Source: Paracidovorax citrulli
Lineage (GTDB): Bacteria > Pseudomonadota > Gammaproteobacteria > Burkholderiales > Burkholderiaceae_C
NCBI RefSeq assembly: GCF_900100305.1
Contig: NZ_FNEY01000009.1
Coordinates: 84,387 to 148,386 of the forward strand
Reading direction: 5' to 3'
Length of the DNA: 64,000 nucleotides
Positions 16,893 through 26,232 of the stretch are shown piece by piece. A program made the position numbers and the translations under genes. Under the pieces are notes generated by a model. The model was given only the letters and a program-made list of their open reading frames with translations. It made no database searches and was not told where the DNA came from. Within the stretch, counting starts at the first letter, position 1. The number at the start of each line of letters is the position of its first letter.

Positions 16893-19411
16893 TGCGCATC
16901 CCGTTCCTGTCCCGCGCTGTCCGCGCGTTCGCGCAGCGCATGTCGCCATGGCCCGCCGGCACCCCGGTACTTATCGCCGGTCTCGCGGCGGCGGCGGGGG
17001 CGGTGGCGAGCGTGCTCGTGGTGAGCGTCGGCGACCTGCGCAGCGCCATGGCCACCAGCGAAGGCCAGGCCCGCCTGCTCGCCCGGGTGCTGGAAGACCA
17101 GACCACGCGCACTTTCGATTCGGCCGAGATGGTGCTGGCGACACTGGCGCACGCGCAGGTCACCGACACGCACGGGGGCAGCGACCGCCATGCCGGCGCC
17201 GGGGAAGCCATGCGGCAGGCCCTCACCGCCCTGCCCTTCATCCGCAGCGTGTCGCTCGTGGACGAACGCGGGCGGGTGCTGGCGAGCACCGATGCCGACA
17301 TCGCCGGGATGGAGATCGACCGCAGGCGCCTGGGCCCGTGGCAGGAAGCCGGGGGCGCGTACATCGGCCCGCGGCAGCCCGGGCGCGGGCTGGAAAGCCT
17401 CCAGCGCGGCGTTCCCCCGCCCCCGGTCCCGCCGGGGCTGGCCTTCGTTCCCGTACTGCACGGGTTCCGCGACCATGCCGGCGCGCCGATGATGGTGGTG
17501 GCGCTGGTCAATCCGGACGCGCTGTCCAACTTCCAGTACCTGGCGCTCGAGTCGCTGAACTACGACGCGGTGATCGCCACCGACGACGGGCGCCTGCTCG
17601 CGTCCTCGGTTCCCCTTCCCGATCCGGACACTCCGGACATCGCCTCGCTGCCGGTGTTCACGCGCCTGCTGCCCCTGCAGGAGCACGGCAGCTACGTCGG
17701 CCCGGGCGTGCAGGGGCCCGACCGCATCCTGGCCTATCGCGCGTCCCGCAGCAAGCCGCTCGTGGTCATCGTGGAGGAGCCCTGGCACGAGGCCTTCATG
17801 CGCTGGCTGCGCGACTCCTGTCCGTTCCTGGCGATGGAACTGGGGCTTGTGGCGCTGGTGCTGGCGCTTACCTGGATCGCCTGGCGCAGCCTGCGCGCGC
17901 GCGCAGCGGCGCGGGCGGCGGTGGACGCGGCGCAGGAACGCATCGCGCGCAGCGAGCGGGACCTCGCACTGCTGCTGCGCAGCGTGCAGGAACTGATCTT
18001 CCGCACCGACCGCGACGGCGTGTTCACCTATGTGAACGCCCGCTGGAACGCACTCTGGGGGGAGCCGCCGGCTTCGGCGATCGGGCGCAGGCTGCAGGAC
18101 CTGGTCGCTCCCGAAAGCCAGGAGCGGGTGGCCGCGATGCTGGACCCGCGCTCCCCGTCCGCGCTGCGCACCCGCCAGTTGCGGGTGCGCTCGCCCCTGG
18201 GCGGCGAGCGGGTGCTCGACGTGGCGGCGGTGCCGCTGCGCGCCGCGGACGGCCACGTGATCGCCTTCGCGGGCAGCGCGGTGGACGTGACGGAGCGCGA
18301 GCGGGGCGACCAGCGCCTGCGCGCCCAGGTGGCTTTCCAGAACCTGTTGCTGGAGACAAGCCCGCAGCCGATGATGCTGACCGACCTCGCCCACCGCGTG
18401 GTGCTCGTGAACCGGTCCTGGGAGCAGGCGATGGGCTGCCCGCGGGAGCACATCGTGGGCGAACGCCGGGCCCTCTACCCGGGCGAGGAAGCGGACAACG
18501 CCGCGCTTTCTGCCGGCGGCGGCACCACGCTGGAGCGCGACCTGCCCTACGGCGACGGCACGCGGCGCGCCACGCGCGTGCTCAAGGCCGCCGTGCACGG
18601 GGACCGCGGCGACGTCACGGGCGTGCTCAGCATCCTCGTGGACATCAGCGACTTCCGCGAGGCCGAGCGCGCCACCCGCGAGGCGTACGACGCCGCCGAG
18701 GAAGCGGCCCGCACCCGGACCCAGTTCGTGGCCAACATGAGCCACGAGTTGCGCACGCCGCTGCAGGCCATCATCGGCTTCGCGGAGCTGGGCTCGGCAC
18801 GCAGCCAGGACGAACGCCTGGGCGCGATGTTCACCGACATCCTCGCGGCCGGCCAGCGCATGCTGGCGCTGGTGAACGACCTGCTCGACGTGGCCAAGAT
18901 CGAGAGCGACATCGGCACCATCCACCTGGAACGCACCGACCTGCGCGGCCACATCCGCACGGTGGCGCGCGAACTCGGCCCCCTGGTCGCGTCGCGCCGG
19001 CAGGATCTGCGCATCGACCTGCCGCAGCATCCCCTGGTGGCACGGGCGGATCCGCGGCGCTTCCAGCAGGTCGTGCGCAACGTGCTGGCCAACGCCATCA
19101 AGTTCTCTCCCGACGGCTCGTGCATCCAGCTGCGCGCCGGCATGGATGCCGAGGACACCATCTGCATCGAAGTGCAGGACCAGGGCCCCGGCATACCGCC
19201 CGCGGAGCTGGAACGCATCTTCGACGCCTTCGCCCAGTCGAGCCGCACGCGCAACCGCTCCGGCGGCACGGGCCTGGGCCTGGCCATCTGCCGCAAGATC
19301 GTGGAAGCACTGGAGGGCCGCATCCACGCGCGCAACGTGGAAGGCGGCGCCGTCTTCCGCATCGAGCTTCCTGCCCGCGGGCCGGGAGACACCGTACCTG
19401 CCGCCCTCTGA
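16892..19411 (+). CDS. PAS-domain sensor histidine kinase
   Basis: Membrane histidine kinase of 839 residues. TM1 near 25-46 and TM2 near 311-330 enclose a large periplasmic region of cache type (LVDERGRVLASTDADIAG). Two PAS domains follow (about 355-465 and 480-595), then HisKA with H618 in MSHELRTPLQAIIGF, and an HATPase domain with N box (RNVLANAIKFS), G1 DQGPGIP and G2 GGTGLGLAI. It lacks a fused receiver, consistent with using the separate receivers and the REC-HPt protein encoded next to it. The start is set by the TGATG junction with the binding-protein gene. Confidence 0.92.
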   Translation: MRIPFLSRAVRAFAQRMSPWPAGTPVLIAGLAAAAGAVASVLVVSVGDLRSAMATSEGQARLLARVLEDQTTRTFDSAEMVLATLAHAQVTDTHGGSDRHAGAGEAMRQALTALPFIRSVSLVDERGRVLASTDADIAGMEIDRRRLGPWQEAGGAYIGPRQPGRGLESLQRGVPPPPVPPGLAFVPVLHGFRDHAGAPMMVVALVNPDALSNFQYLALESLNYDAVIATDDGRLLASSVPLPDPDTPDIASLPVFTRLLPLQEHGSYVGPGVQGPDRILAYRASRSKPLVVIVEEPWHEAFMRWLRDSCPFLAMELGLVALVLALTWIAWRSLRARAAARAAVDAAQERIARSERDLALLLRSVQELIFRTDRDGVFTYVNARWNALWGEPPASAIGRRLQDLVAPESQERVAAMLDPRSPSALRTRQLRVRSPLGGERVLDVAAVPLRAADGHVIAFAGSAVDVTERERGDQRLRAQVAFQNLLLETSPQPMMLTDLAHRVVLVNRSWEQAMGCPREHIVGERRALYPGEEADNAALSAGGGTTLERDLPYGDGTRRATRVLKAAVHGDRGDVTGVLSILVDISDFREAERATREAYDAAEEAARTRTQFVANMSHELRTPLQAIIGFAELGSARSQDERLGAMFTDILAAGQRMLALVNDLLDVAKIESDIGTIHLERTDLRGHIRTVARELGPLVASRRQDLRIDLPQHPLVARADPRRFQQVVRNVLANAIKFSPDGSCIQLRAGMDAEDTICIEVQDQGPGIPPAELERIFDAFAQSSRTRNRSGGTGLGLAICRKIVEALEGRIHARNVEGGAVFRIELPARGPGDTVPAAL

Positions 19412-19518
19412 ACGCGCCGGCCCCGCGCGAACTCGGTTATGGTGGAGCGCCCGCAGCGCCGCCGGTCGGCGCGGCCCCTCCTTCCACCCCACATCCACCC
19501 ACTTCCACCGGGATCCCC

Positions 19519-19800
19519 ATGAAAGCCATCTGGAACGGCGTGGTCGTCGCCGAAAGCGACGACACGGTCCTCGTCGAGGGCAACCACTACTTCCCCGAAA
19601 GCGCGCTCAAGACGGAGTACTTCACCTTCAGCAACCACCGCACCACCTGCCCCTGGAAAGGCCAGGCCGCCTACCGTTCGCTGCTGGTGGACGGCGAACT
19701 GAATCCGGATGCCGCCTGGACCTACCCCGACCCGCACCCCGAGGCCGAGCAGATCCGCGGCCGCTTCGCCTTCTGGAAAGGCGTGAAGGTCGAGGCCTGA
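19519..19800 (+). CDS. DUF427 domain protein
   Basis: Small cytoplasmic protein of 93 residues, matching the size and pattern of the DUF427 family: KAIWNG at the start, a NHYFP segment, the central CPWKG motif with conserved cysteine, and W-x-YPDP near the end. The biochemical role is unknown; members are small beta-rich proteins. It stands alone with about 107 bases upstream and the repeat region downstream. Confidence 0.85.
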   Translation: MKAIWNGVVVAESDDTVLVEGNHYFPESALKTEYFTFSNHRTTCPWKGQAAYRSLLVDGELNPDAAWTYPDPHPEAEQIRGRFAFWKGVKVEA

Positions 19801-20176
19801 ACGTTCCGCGGTTATCCCTGCCTGCACTGGACAATCATGTGGATAACCCTGGAACGACGCTGTACGGCGATCGCAAGTCCTTGATTTCCCTGGGAAACCC
19901 ACGCACTGCCCAAATTTTGTGCAATGCATGTCCAGCCGGTGCCCGGTTATCCCGCACCGCATGGGACAACAATGTGGATAACACGGGAGCAGCGCTGTAT
20001 GGCGATTGCAAGTGGTTGATTCACAAGGGATTGATTCCCATTGCCCAAAAAATGTGCAGTGGGAAACCCGCGGGCAGGCCGCCTGCCGGGCTCCTGAAAC
20101 CGTAGCTGAACACGCCCATGGCACCGCGATCCGGCGCCGATTCCACCCTGCCCCGCCAACCCGGCGGTTCCTCCAC
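19801..20176. repeat. Non-coding region with two diverged 135-bp-spaced repeats containing DnaA-box-like sequences
   Basis: No credible gene. Two units begin at 19811 and 19946 and resemble each other for about 115 bases. Each opens with GTTATCC and has GGATAAC exactly 30 bases later (19811/19841 and 19946/19976), forming an inverted repeat. Each also contains TGTGGATAA (19838-19846 and 19973-19981), the reverse complement of the DnaA box TTATCCACA. Later shared pieces are CGCTGTA-GGCGAT-GCAAGT, TTGATT and TGCCCAAA--TGTGCA. The function is unknown. Confidence 0.7.
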
Positions 20177-20476
20177 ATGACGTCTCCCGCCCCCACGCCA
20201 CCGTTCTTCATCGCCCGCGTCGGCAGCGACGGCACGCAATGCGATGCCTGGCCCGAGCAGACCCTGCTGCAATCCATGGAACAGGGCGGCATCGACTGGC
20301 CGAGCTCCTGCCGCAACGGTACCTGCCGCACCTGCATCGGCATGCTCTCCGAAGGCTCGGTGCGCTACGCCATCGAATGGCCGGGCCTCTCGCGGGAGGA
20401 AAAGGCCGAGGGCTGCGTCCTGCCCTGCGTGGCCTACCCCACCAGCGACGTGCACCTGGAAACCTCCGCGGTCTGA
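20177..20476 (+). CDS. Plant-type 2Fe-2S ferredoxin
   Basis: Small electron carrier of 99 residues. Cluster cysteines follow the C-x4-C-x2-C pattern in SCRNGTCRTC near residue 45, with the fourth cysteine in LPCVAYP about 30 residues later, as in chloroplast-type ferredoxins and fer2 domains of oxygenase reductases. No oxygenase or reductase is adjacent, so its partner is unknown. The start ATG follows the repeat-containing gap; the ORF is tightly bounded by the DUF2235 gene 112 bases downstream. Confidence 0.88.
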   Translation: MTSPAPTPPFFIARVGSDGTQCDAWPEQTLLQSMEQGGIDWPSSCRNGTCRTCIGMLSEGSVRYAIEWPGLSREEKAEGCVLPCVAYPTSDVHLETSAV

Positions 20477-20588
20477 GCCTGTCCACGGGCCGGCCCACGT
20501 GACCCCAGGCGCCCGCCCCCCTTGCGGAGCGGCGCCCACCTTCGCCAGAATGGTCCCACCCTGCGGGGAACAAGAGGGAGAGAGGACC

Positions 20589-22289
20589 ATGAACGACACC
20601 ATCGAGGCGGCGCGCCGGCAAGGCGCCCGCAGCGCTGGCGCGCCCACGCGCGCCGACATCCTGCGCGAGTGCGCCGAAGCCGATGCCCGCTGGGCCGCCG
20701 CGCCGGGCCGCAACCTCGTGCTGCTCTTCGACGGCACGGGCAACATCCTGGGCAACGAGCAGGACACCAACGTCGTGAAGCTGCTGCGCATGCTGGACAA
20801 GGGCCCTGCCGCGCCGGGCGGCGGTCCCGAGCAGCTCGTGTACTACGACCCGGGCGTCGGCACCGCCAACCTGTTTCCGCCTGCCAACGTCGCCGCCCGG
20901 CTACGGCAGGCCGGCGACCGGCTCTCGGGCCTGGCGCTCGGCAGCGGCGTCTTCCACAACATCGCGGGCGCCTACGAATTCCTCGCGCGCAACTACCGGC
21001 CCGGTGACCGCATCTACCTGCTGGGCTTTTCCCGGGGGGCGTTCACCGCGCGCGCCGTGGCCGGCATGGTCAACATGTACGGGCTCGTCCACCCGGAAGG
21101 GCTGCCGCTGCTGGAGAGCCTGGTGCGCACGTATTTCGCGCCGCCGCGGCGCCGCAACCCGTCGGGCTCGCGCGAGCGCGAGGACTTCGCGCGGGACGTG
21201 ATCGAGAACTTTTCCCTGGGCCGCATGCCCCTGGTGCATTTCGTGGGCGTCTGGGACACCGTCGAATCCATCGGCATCGGAATGCTGGGCGGGCTGAAGA
21301 TCACCAACTCGGCCGGCTTCGCCTGCAAGCGCTTCGCCCACGTCCGGCATGCGATGTCCCTGCACGAATCACGCGTGCCCTATGCGCCCCGGCGCTACGA
21401 CGATCCGTATTTCTCCGACCGCGAGCGCGTGCACCGCAGCTTCGCCCAACGCTGGTTCCGCGGCGTGCACAGCGACGTGGGCGGCTCCTATGCCCGGGAC
21501 GGGCTGTCGCGCACACCCCTGCGCTGGATGGCCGGGGAGGCCTCCGCGCAGGGGCTGCGGCTGGACCGTGGCCAGTGGCTGCCCGGAGACCCGCACACGC
21601 CCATGCACGACCAGGCCTACGACTGCCCGTACTGGGTCTGGGCCGGGCTGAATGCGCGCGAACGCCAGCCCGACGACGCCATCGACGCCAGCGCCCTGCC
21701 CATCGCGGCCGCGGTGCCTGCGGAACACGTGCCGCGCCCCCAGCCCTGGCGCACCCTGGGATGGGTGCTTCCGGTGGTGGTCGCGCTGCTGGTCGCGGCC
21801 ACCGCCCTGGCCGGACGCGGTGCCTGCGTGCTGGACGGCGCCCCCGGTTGGATGCGCGCCATGCCGTCGCTGCCCCAGCTCGCCGCGGCCTGGCAGGCGG
21901 CCCCGGACGCGCCGTGCAGCCCCGCCGCCCTGCGCGAGACGCTGGCCTGGGATGGCGCCTTCGTGCTGGCCTACACCCTGTGGCTTCCCTATCCGATGGC
22001 CTGGGCCCTGCGCCGCCTCGTGGCGCGGGCGGTGCCGCGCGGGCGCCGGCTCGCCTGGCTGCCGCGCCACGCCCACTGGTTCATGGGCCTGCTGGCGGCT
22101 GCGGACCTGGCAGACAACTACGCCCTGCTGCACATGGCCGCGGCGCCCTGGGGCACGGCCGCCGCCGTCTTCTGCGCCGCCAAGCTCGTCTGCCTGGCGC
22201 TGCTGGCGGCCGTGCTGTGCCAGGGTGCCCTGGCCGGCCCGGAACGCGCACGCCGGGACTCCTCCGCGGGAGGCGGCCGCCTGCACTAA
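20589..22289 (+). CDS. DUF2235 alpha/beta hydrolase with C-terminal membrane segments
   Basis: 566 residues. The N-terminal DUF2235 domain, the catalytic domain also found in Tle1-type type VI phospholipase effectors, shows LLFDGTGN near residue 45, nucleophile elbow GFSRGA near 147, a VGVWDTVES aspartate region near 221 and GVHSDVGG near 292. From about residue 390 there are three to four hydrophobic segments, so the protein is probably membrane-bound. No VgrG, PAAR or immunity gene is next to it, so an effector role is unproven; a housekeeping lipase is also possible. AGAGAGG upstream of the ATG is a good ribosome site. Confidence 0.82.
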   Translation: MNDTIEAARRQGARSAGAPTRADILRECAEADARWAAAPGRNLVLLFDGTGNILGNEQDTNVVKLLRMLDKGPAAPGGGPEQLVYYDPGVGTANLFPPANVAARLRQAGDRLSGLALGSGVFHNIAGAYEFLARNYRPGDRIYLLGFSRGAFTARAVAGMVNMYGLVHPEGLPLLESLVRTYFAPPRRRNPSGSREREDFARDVIENFSLGRMPLVHFVGVWDTVESIGIGMLGGLKITNSAGFACKRFAHVRHAMSLHESRVPYAPRRYDDPYFSDRERVHRSFAQRWFRGVHSDVGGSYARDGLSRTPLRWMAGEASAQGLRLDRGQWLPGDPHTPMHDQAYDCPYWVWAGLNARERQPDDAIDASALPIAAAVPAEHVPRPQPWRTLGWVLPVVVALLVAATALAGRGACVLDGAPGWMRAMPSLPQLAAAWQAAPDAPCSPAALRETLAWDGAFVLAYTLWLPYPMAWALRRLVARAVPRGRRLAWLPRHAHWFMGLLAAADLADNYALLHMAAAPWGTAAAVFCAAKLVCLALLAAVLCQGALAGPERARRDSSAGGGRLH

Positions 22290-22348
22290 AATCCCCCTTT
22301 TCCCGGCGGCGCGGTCCGGCCGCCGCGGACCACCGAAAGCCCGCCCCC

Positions 22349-23470
22349 ATGAACACCCCCCTTCCCCCCGCGTCCATCTCGCCCGTCGAAGACATCGTGG
22401 CGGAGATGCGCGCCGGGCGCATCGTCATCCTCGTGGACGAGGAAGACCGCGAGAACGAAGGCGACCTGGTCCTGGCCGCCGACCACGTCACCCCCGAAGC
22501 GATCAACTTCATGGCGCGTTTCGGCCGCGGCCTCATCTGCCTCACGCTCACCCGCGAGCGCTGCGAACTGCTGCGGCTGCCGCCCATGGTGGCGCGCAAC
22601 GGCACCAAGATGGGCACGGCCTTCACCGCCTCCATCGAGGCCGCCGAGGGCGTGACCACCGGCATCTCCGCCGCCGACCGCGCCCGCACCGTGCAGGCCG
22701 CCGTGGCACCGGACGCCAAGGCCTCCGACCTGGTGCAGCCCGGCCACATCTTCCCGCTGCAGGCGGTCGATGGCGGCGTGCTCATGCGCGCCGGCCATAC
22801 CGAAGCCGGCTGCGACCTGGCCGCCATGGCAGGCTGCAGCCCGTCCGCCGTGATCTGCGAGGTCATGAAGGACGACGGCACCATGGCCCGCCTGCCCGAC
22901 CTGCAGCAGTTCGCCGCCGAGCACGGCCTGAAGATCGGCACCATCGCCGACCTCATCGAATACCGCAGCCGCAACGAAACGCTGGTGCAGAAGGTAGGTA
23001 CCCGCCCGCTGCAGACGGCCGCCGGCGAATTCATCGCGCATGCCTTCCGCGACGGCCCCAGCCAGTCGGTCCACATCGCCCTGGTGCGCGGCACCTGGGG
23101 CGAGCACGACAGCGTCCCGGTGCGCGTGCACGAGCCGCTGTCCGTGCTCGACGCGCTGGAAGTGGGCCGCGACATGCACTCCTGGGACCTGGACGCCAGC
23201 CTGCGCCACATCGCCCGGCACGGCAGCGGCGTGGCGGTGCTGCTGAACTGCGGCGAGAGCGCCGAGCAATTGCTGGCCCAGTTCGACGGCACCGCGCGCG
23301 CATCGCACGCGCCGGAGCGCGGCCGCATGGACCTGCGCACCTACGGCGTCGGCGCGCAGATCCTGCGCGAATGCGGCGTCACGCGCATGCAGCTCATGGG
23401 CCAGCAGCGCCGCCTGCCCAGCATGACCGGCTACGGCCTCGAGATCACCGGATACATCCCCAAGGAATAA
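22349..23470 (+). CDS. ribB: 3,4-dihydroxy-2-butanone-4-phosphate synthase with degenerate GTP cyclohydrolase II domain
   Basis: 373 residues in a RibBA layout. The N-terminal half (about 10-205) is a complete DHBP synthase: [11 protein letters not shown] metal/substrate loop and the HTEAGCDLA histidine region. The C-terminal half aligns with GTP cyclohydrolase II in overall form but lacks the zinc motif SECLTGD-x3-S-x-RCDCG; the corresponding stretch reads [20 protein letters not shown] cyclohydrolase activity is therefore not expected, and a separate RibA must exist elsewhere. Followed after 7 bases by ribH. No FMN riboswitch is visible upstream. Confidence 0.92.
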   Translation: MNTPLPPASISPVEDIVAEMRAGRIVILVDEEDRENEGDLVLAADHVTPEAINFMARFGRGLICLTLTRERCELLRLPPMVARNGTKMGTAFTASIEAAEGVTTGISAADRARTVQAAVAPDAKASDLVQPGHIFPLQAVDGGVLMRAGHTEAGCDLAAMAGCSPSAVICEVMKDDGTMARLPDLQQFAAEHGLKIGTIADLIEYRSRNETLVQKVGTRPLQTAAGEFIAHAFRDGPSQSVHIALVRGTWGEHDSVPVRVHEPLSVLDALEVGRDMHSWDLDASLRHIARHGSGVAVLLNCGESAEQLLAQFDGTARASHAPERGRMDLRTYGVGAQILRECGVTRMQLMGQQRRLPSMTGYGLEITGYIPKE

Positions 23471-23477
23471 GCAACAC

Positions 23478-23942
23478 ATGTTTGGCGCAGACAAAGGAAC
23501 CGCGGACAGGCTCGACGGCAGGAAGCTGCACATCGGCATCGTGCAGGCCCGCTTCAACGAAGGCATCACCGAGGCCCTGGCGGCCGCTTGCCGCGAAGAG
23601 CTGCTCGCCCTGGGCGTGCAGGAAAAGAACATCCGCCACGTGCGCGTGCCCGGCGCCCTCGAAGTACCCCTGGCGCTGCAGGCCCTGGCCGAGCAGGACG
23701 AATACGACGCGCTCATCGCGCTGGGCTGCATCATCCGCGGCGAAACCTACCACTTCGAGCTGGTGGCCAACGAGTCCGGTGCCGGCGTGACGCGCGTCTC
23801 GCTCGATACCCAGACGCCGATCGCCAACGCCATCCTGACCACCGAGAACCTGGAGCAGGCCGTCGCCCGCCAGACCGAGAAGGGCCGCGACGCGGCGCGC
23901 GTGGCCGTGGAGATGGCGAACCTGCTGGAGGAGCTGTCTTGA
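23478..23942 (+). CDS. ribH: 6,7-dimethyl-8-ribityllumazine synthase
   Basis: Penultimate enzyme of riboflavin synthesis, condensing DHBP with the ribitylamino-pyrimidine. 154 residues, typical length. Motifs: ARFNE near the start, the [10 protein letters not shown] segment, the [12 protein letters not shown] active-site loop with the catalytic histidine, and [14 protein letters not shown]. It is in the ribB-ribH-nusB order common to proteobacteria. The stop overlaps the TTG start of nusB. Confidence 0.96.
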   Translation: MFGADKGTADRLDGRKLHIGIVQARFNEGITEALAAACREELLALGVQEKNIRHVRVPGALEVPLALQALAEQDEYDALIALGCIIRGETYHFELVANESGAGVTRVSLDTQTPIANAILTTENLEQAVARQTEKGRDAARVAVEMANLLEELS

Positions 23943-24499
23943 GCGACGATTCCGCCTCTACCCCGGCGCCCGGCGGCGCCAAGCGCCCGCCGCGGCAGGC
24001 GCGCACGGGCACCACGTCCACGGGCGCGCGCAAGGCCGCGTCCAAGTCGGCCCGCAGCCGCTCGCGCGCCTTCGCGCTGCAGGCCCTCTACCAGCACATC
24101 GTGGGCCGCAACGAGGCCACGGCGATCGACGTGTTCACGCGCGACCTCTCCGGCTTCCACAAGGCCGATGCGGCGCACTACGACGCCCTGCTGCACGGCT
24201 GCATCGAGAACGCCGGGGCGCTGGACGCGCTCATCGCCCCGAAGCTCGACCGCACGCTGGAAGAAATCTCCCCCATCGAGCACGCGACCATGTGGATCGG
24301 CGTGTACGAGTTCCAGAACTGCCTGGACGTGCCGTGGCGCGTGGTCATCAACGAGTGCGTCGAGCTGGCCAAGGAGTTCGGCGGCACCGACGGCTACAAG
24401 TACGTGAACGGGGTGCTCAACGGCCTGGCGCCCACGCTGCGGGCGGCCGAGATCGCCGCCGACCGCGCGCCCGCCGCGGCGGCGGGCCGCACGGACTGA
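23939..24499 (+). CDS. nusB: Transcription antitermination factor NusB
   Basis: All-helical RNA-binding protein that joins NusE, NusG and NusA in antitermination of rRNA transcription. 186 residues counting from TTG 23939, which overlaps the ribH stop (TTGA); the first 38 residues are a basic low-complexity extension before the conserved start [16 protein letters not shown]. The ending [16 protein letters not shown] is diagnostic. No ATG exists upstream of the conserved domain in this frame, so a TTG start is the best choice. Confidence 0.93.
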   Translation: MSDDSASTPAPGGAKRPPRQARTGTTSTGARKAASKSARSRSRAFALQALYQHIVGRNEATAIDVFTRDLSGFHKADAAHYDALLHGCIENAGALDALIAPKLDRTLEEISPIEHATMWIGVYEFQNCLDVPWRVVINECVELAKEFGGTDGYKYVNGVLNGLAPTLRAAEIAADRAPAAAAGRTD

Positions 24500-24601
24500 G
24501 CCCGGGCCGCGCGCCCCACCTCTTTCGCCCGCCCCCCCGGCTGCCGCCCGGCTCCCACGGGAGCTGCGCGGCGCCCCAGCCCCCTTTCGGACATCCCTCC
24601 C

Positions 24602-25786
24602 ATGAAGTTCTCCCGGCGCGCCGAGCGCATCGAACCCTTTTACGTGATGGAGATCGCCAAGGCCGCGCAGGCCCTGGCCCGCGAGGTGGCCGGCGGCCCG
24701 GAGCCGATGATCTTCCTGAACATCGGCGAGCCCGACTTCACCGCGCCGCCGCTGGTGCGCGAGGCCGCCGACCGCGCCCTGCGCAGCGGCGCCACCCAGT
24801 ACACCAATGCCCTCGGCCTGGAAGCGCTGCGCGAACGCATCGGCGGCTGGTACGCCGAACGCTTCGGCGTGGCGGTGCCGGCGCGCCGCATCGTGGTCAC
24901 GGCGGGCGCCTCCGGCGCCCTGCAACTCGCCTGCCTGGCGCTCATCGAGCAGGGAGACGAGGTCCTCATGCCGGACCCGAGCTATCCGTGCAACCGCCAT
25001 TTCGTGAGCGCGGCGGACGGCCGCGCGGTGCTCGTCCCCTCCACCGCCGAAGAGCGCTTCCAGCTCAGCGCCGACAAGGTCGCCGCGCACTGGGGCCCGA
25101 AGACGCGCGGCGTGCTGCTGGCCTCGCCCTCCAACCCCACGGGCACCTCGATCGCGCCCGGCGAACTGCGCCGCATCCATGCCGCCGTGCAGGCGCGCGG
25201 CGGCTTCACCCTCATCGACGAGATCTACCTCGGCCTCTCCTACGAAGAGGCCTTCGGGCACACGGCGCTCGCGATCGGCGAGGACATCGTCAGCATCAAC
25301 AGCTTCAGCAAATACTTCAACATGACGGGCTGGCGCCTGGGCTGGATGGTCGTGCCCGAGGCCATGGTCCCGGTCGTGGAGCGGCTGGCGCAGAACCTCT
25401 TCATCTGCCCGAGCACGGTGGCGCAGCATGCCGCGCTGGCCTGCTTCGAGCCGGACAGCATCGCCGAGTACGAACGCCGCCGCGCCGAGTTCAAGGCCCG
25501 CCGCGACTACTTCATCCCCGCGCTCGAATCCCTGGGCCTGTCCGTGCCCGTGCGGCCGGACGGCGCCTTCTACGCCTGGGCCGACTGCACCGCCGCCGCC
25601 CGGCGCCTGGGCGTGGAGGGCAGCTGGAACTTCGCCCACGAGGTGATGCGCCGCGCCCACCTGGCCCTCACGCCGGGGCGCGACTTCGGCAGCCACGCCC
25701 CCGAGGCCTTCGTGCGCTTTTCCACGGCCAACTCCATGGCGCAGCTGCAGGAAGCCGTGGCACGGCTGTCCCGGCTGCTGGCCTGA
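24602..25786 (+). CDS. Pyridoxal-phosphate aminotransferase (class I/II)
   Basis: 394 residues, fold type I aminotransferase. PLP lysine lies in SINSFSKYFNMTGWRLGW; other landmarks are NIGEPDF, GASGALQ, SPSNPTG and the C-terminal R in FVRFSTA. It resembles the alanine/aspartate-type enzymes annotated as probable aminotransferases, but the amino donor cannot be read from sequence. It lies 102 bases after nusB and 23 bases before ybgC, a position that may be simply conserved in the genus. Confidence 0.88.
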   Translation: MKFSRRAERIEPFYVMEIAKAAQALAREVAGGPEPMIFLNIGEPDFTAPPLVREAADRALRSGATQYTNALGLEALRERIGGWYAERFGVAVPARRIVVTAGASGALQLACLALIEQGDEVLMPDPSYPCNRHFVSAADGRAVLVPSTAEERFQLSADKVAAHWGPKTRGVLLASPSNPTGTSIAPGELRRIHAAVQARGGFTLIDEIYLGLSYEEAFGHTALAIGEDIVSINSFSKYFNMTGWRLGWMVVPEAMVPVVERLAQNLFICPSTVAQHAALACFEPDSIAEYERRRAEFKARRDYFIPALESLGLSVPVRPDGAFYAWADCTAAARRLGVEGSWNFAHEVMRRAHLALTPGRDFGSHAPEAFVRFSTANSMAQLQEAVARLSRLLA

Positions 25787-25809
25787 CGCGCGGCGCGAGG
25801 CACGCCCCC

Positions 25810-26232
25810 ATGAGCTTCGGATGGCCCGTGCGCATCTACTGGGAAGACACGGATGCCGGCGGCATCGTCTTCTACGCCAACTACCTGCGCTTCTTCGAGC
25901 GCGCGCGCACCGAATGGCTGCGCTCGCTGGGCGTGGAGCAGCAGCGGCTGCGGGAACTCACGGGAGGCATGTTTGTCGTAACCGACGCGCGCCTGCGCTA
26001 TTTGCGTCCCGCCCGCCTGGACGATGAACTGATTGTTACGGCAGCGCTCGAGGAAAGTGGAAGGGCATCGCTGACAATACGCCAGCGAGCGCTCCTGAAA
26101 TCGGAGCACGTGACAGAATCGGAGCCTTCGCCCCTGTGCGAGGGCACCGTTCGCATCGGATGGGTCGACGCCGCCACGCTGCGCCCCGCCCGGATTCCCG
26201 CCCATCTTCTGGAACAACTCTCATCATCATGA
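25810..26232 (+). CDS. ybgC: Acyl-CoA thioesterase YbgC (Tol-Pal associated)
   Basis: Hot-dog-fold thioesterase of 140 residues. The 4HBT signature is YWEDTDAGGIVFYANYLRFFERARTEW, shown here by its ends; the aspartate of EDTDAGG is the expected catalytic residue. Its stop overlaps the tolQ start in an ATGA junction, matching the ybgC-tolQRA order seen in most proteobacteria. Likely acts on acyl-CoA or acyl-ACP at the membrane, linked to phospholipid metabolism. Confidence 0.94.
   Translation: MSFGWPVRIYWEDTDAGGIVFYANYLRFFERARTEWLRSLGVEQQRLRELTGGMFVVTDARLRYLRPARLDDELIVTAALEESGRASLTIRQRALLKSEHVTESEPSPLCEGTVRIGWVDAATLRPARIPAHLLEQLSSS

Noticed and set aside
19146..20105. Plus-strand ORF running through the repeat region
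   Set aside because: Overlaps the kinase 3' end and the DUF427 gene out of frame; the repeat region is AT-richer and repeated, not codon-like.
22290..22348. FMN riboswitch before ribB, or a terminator from the hairpin GGTCCG/CGGACC at 22314-22331
   Set aside because: The gap is only 59 bases, too short for the aptamer, and the hairpin has no T-run.
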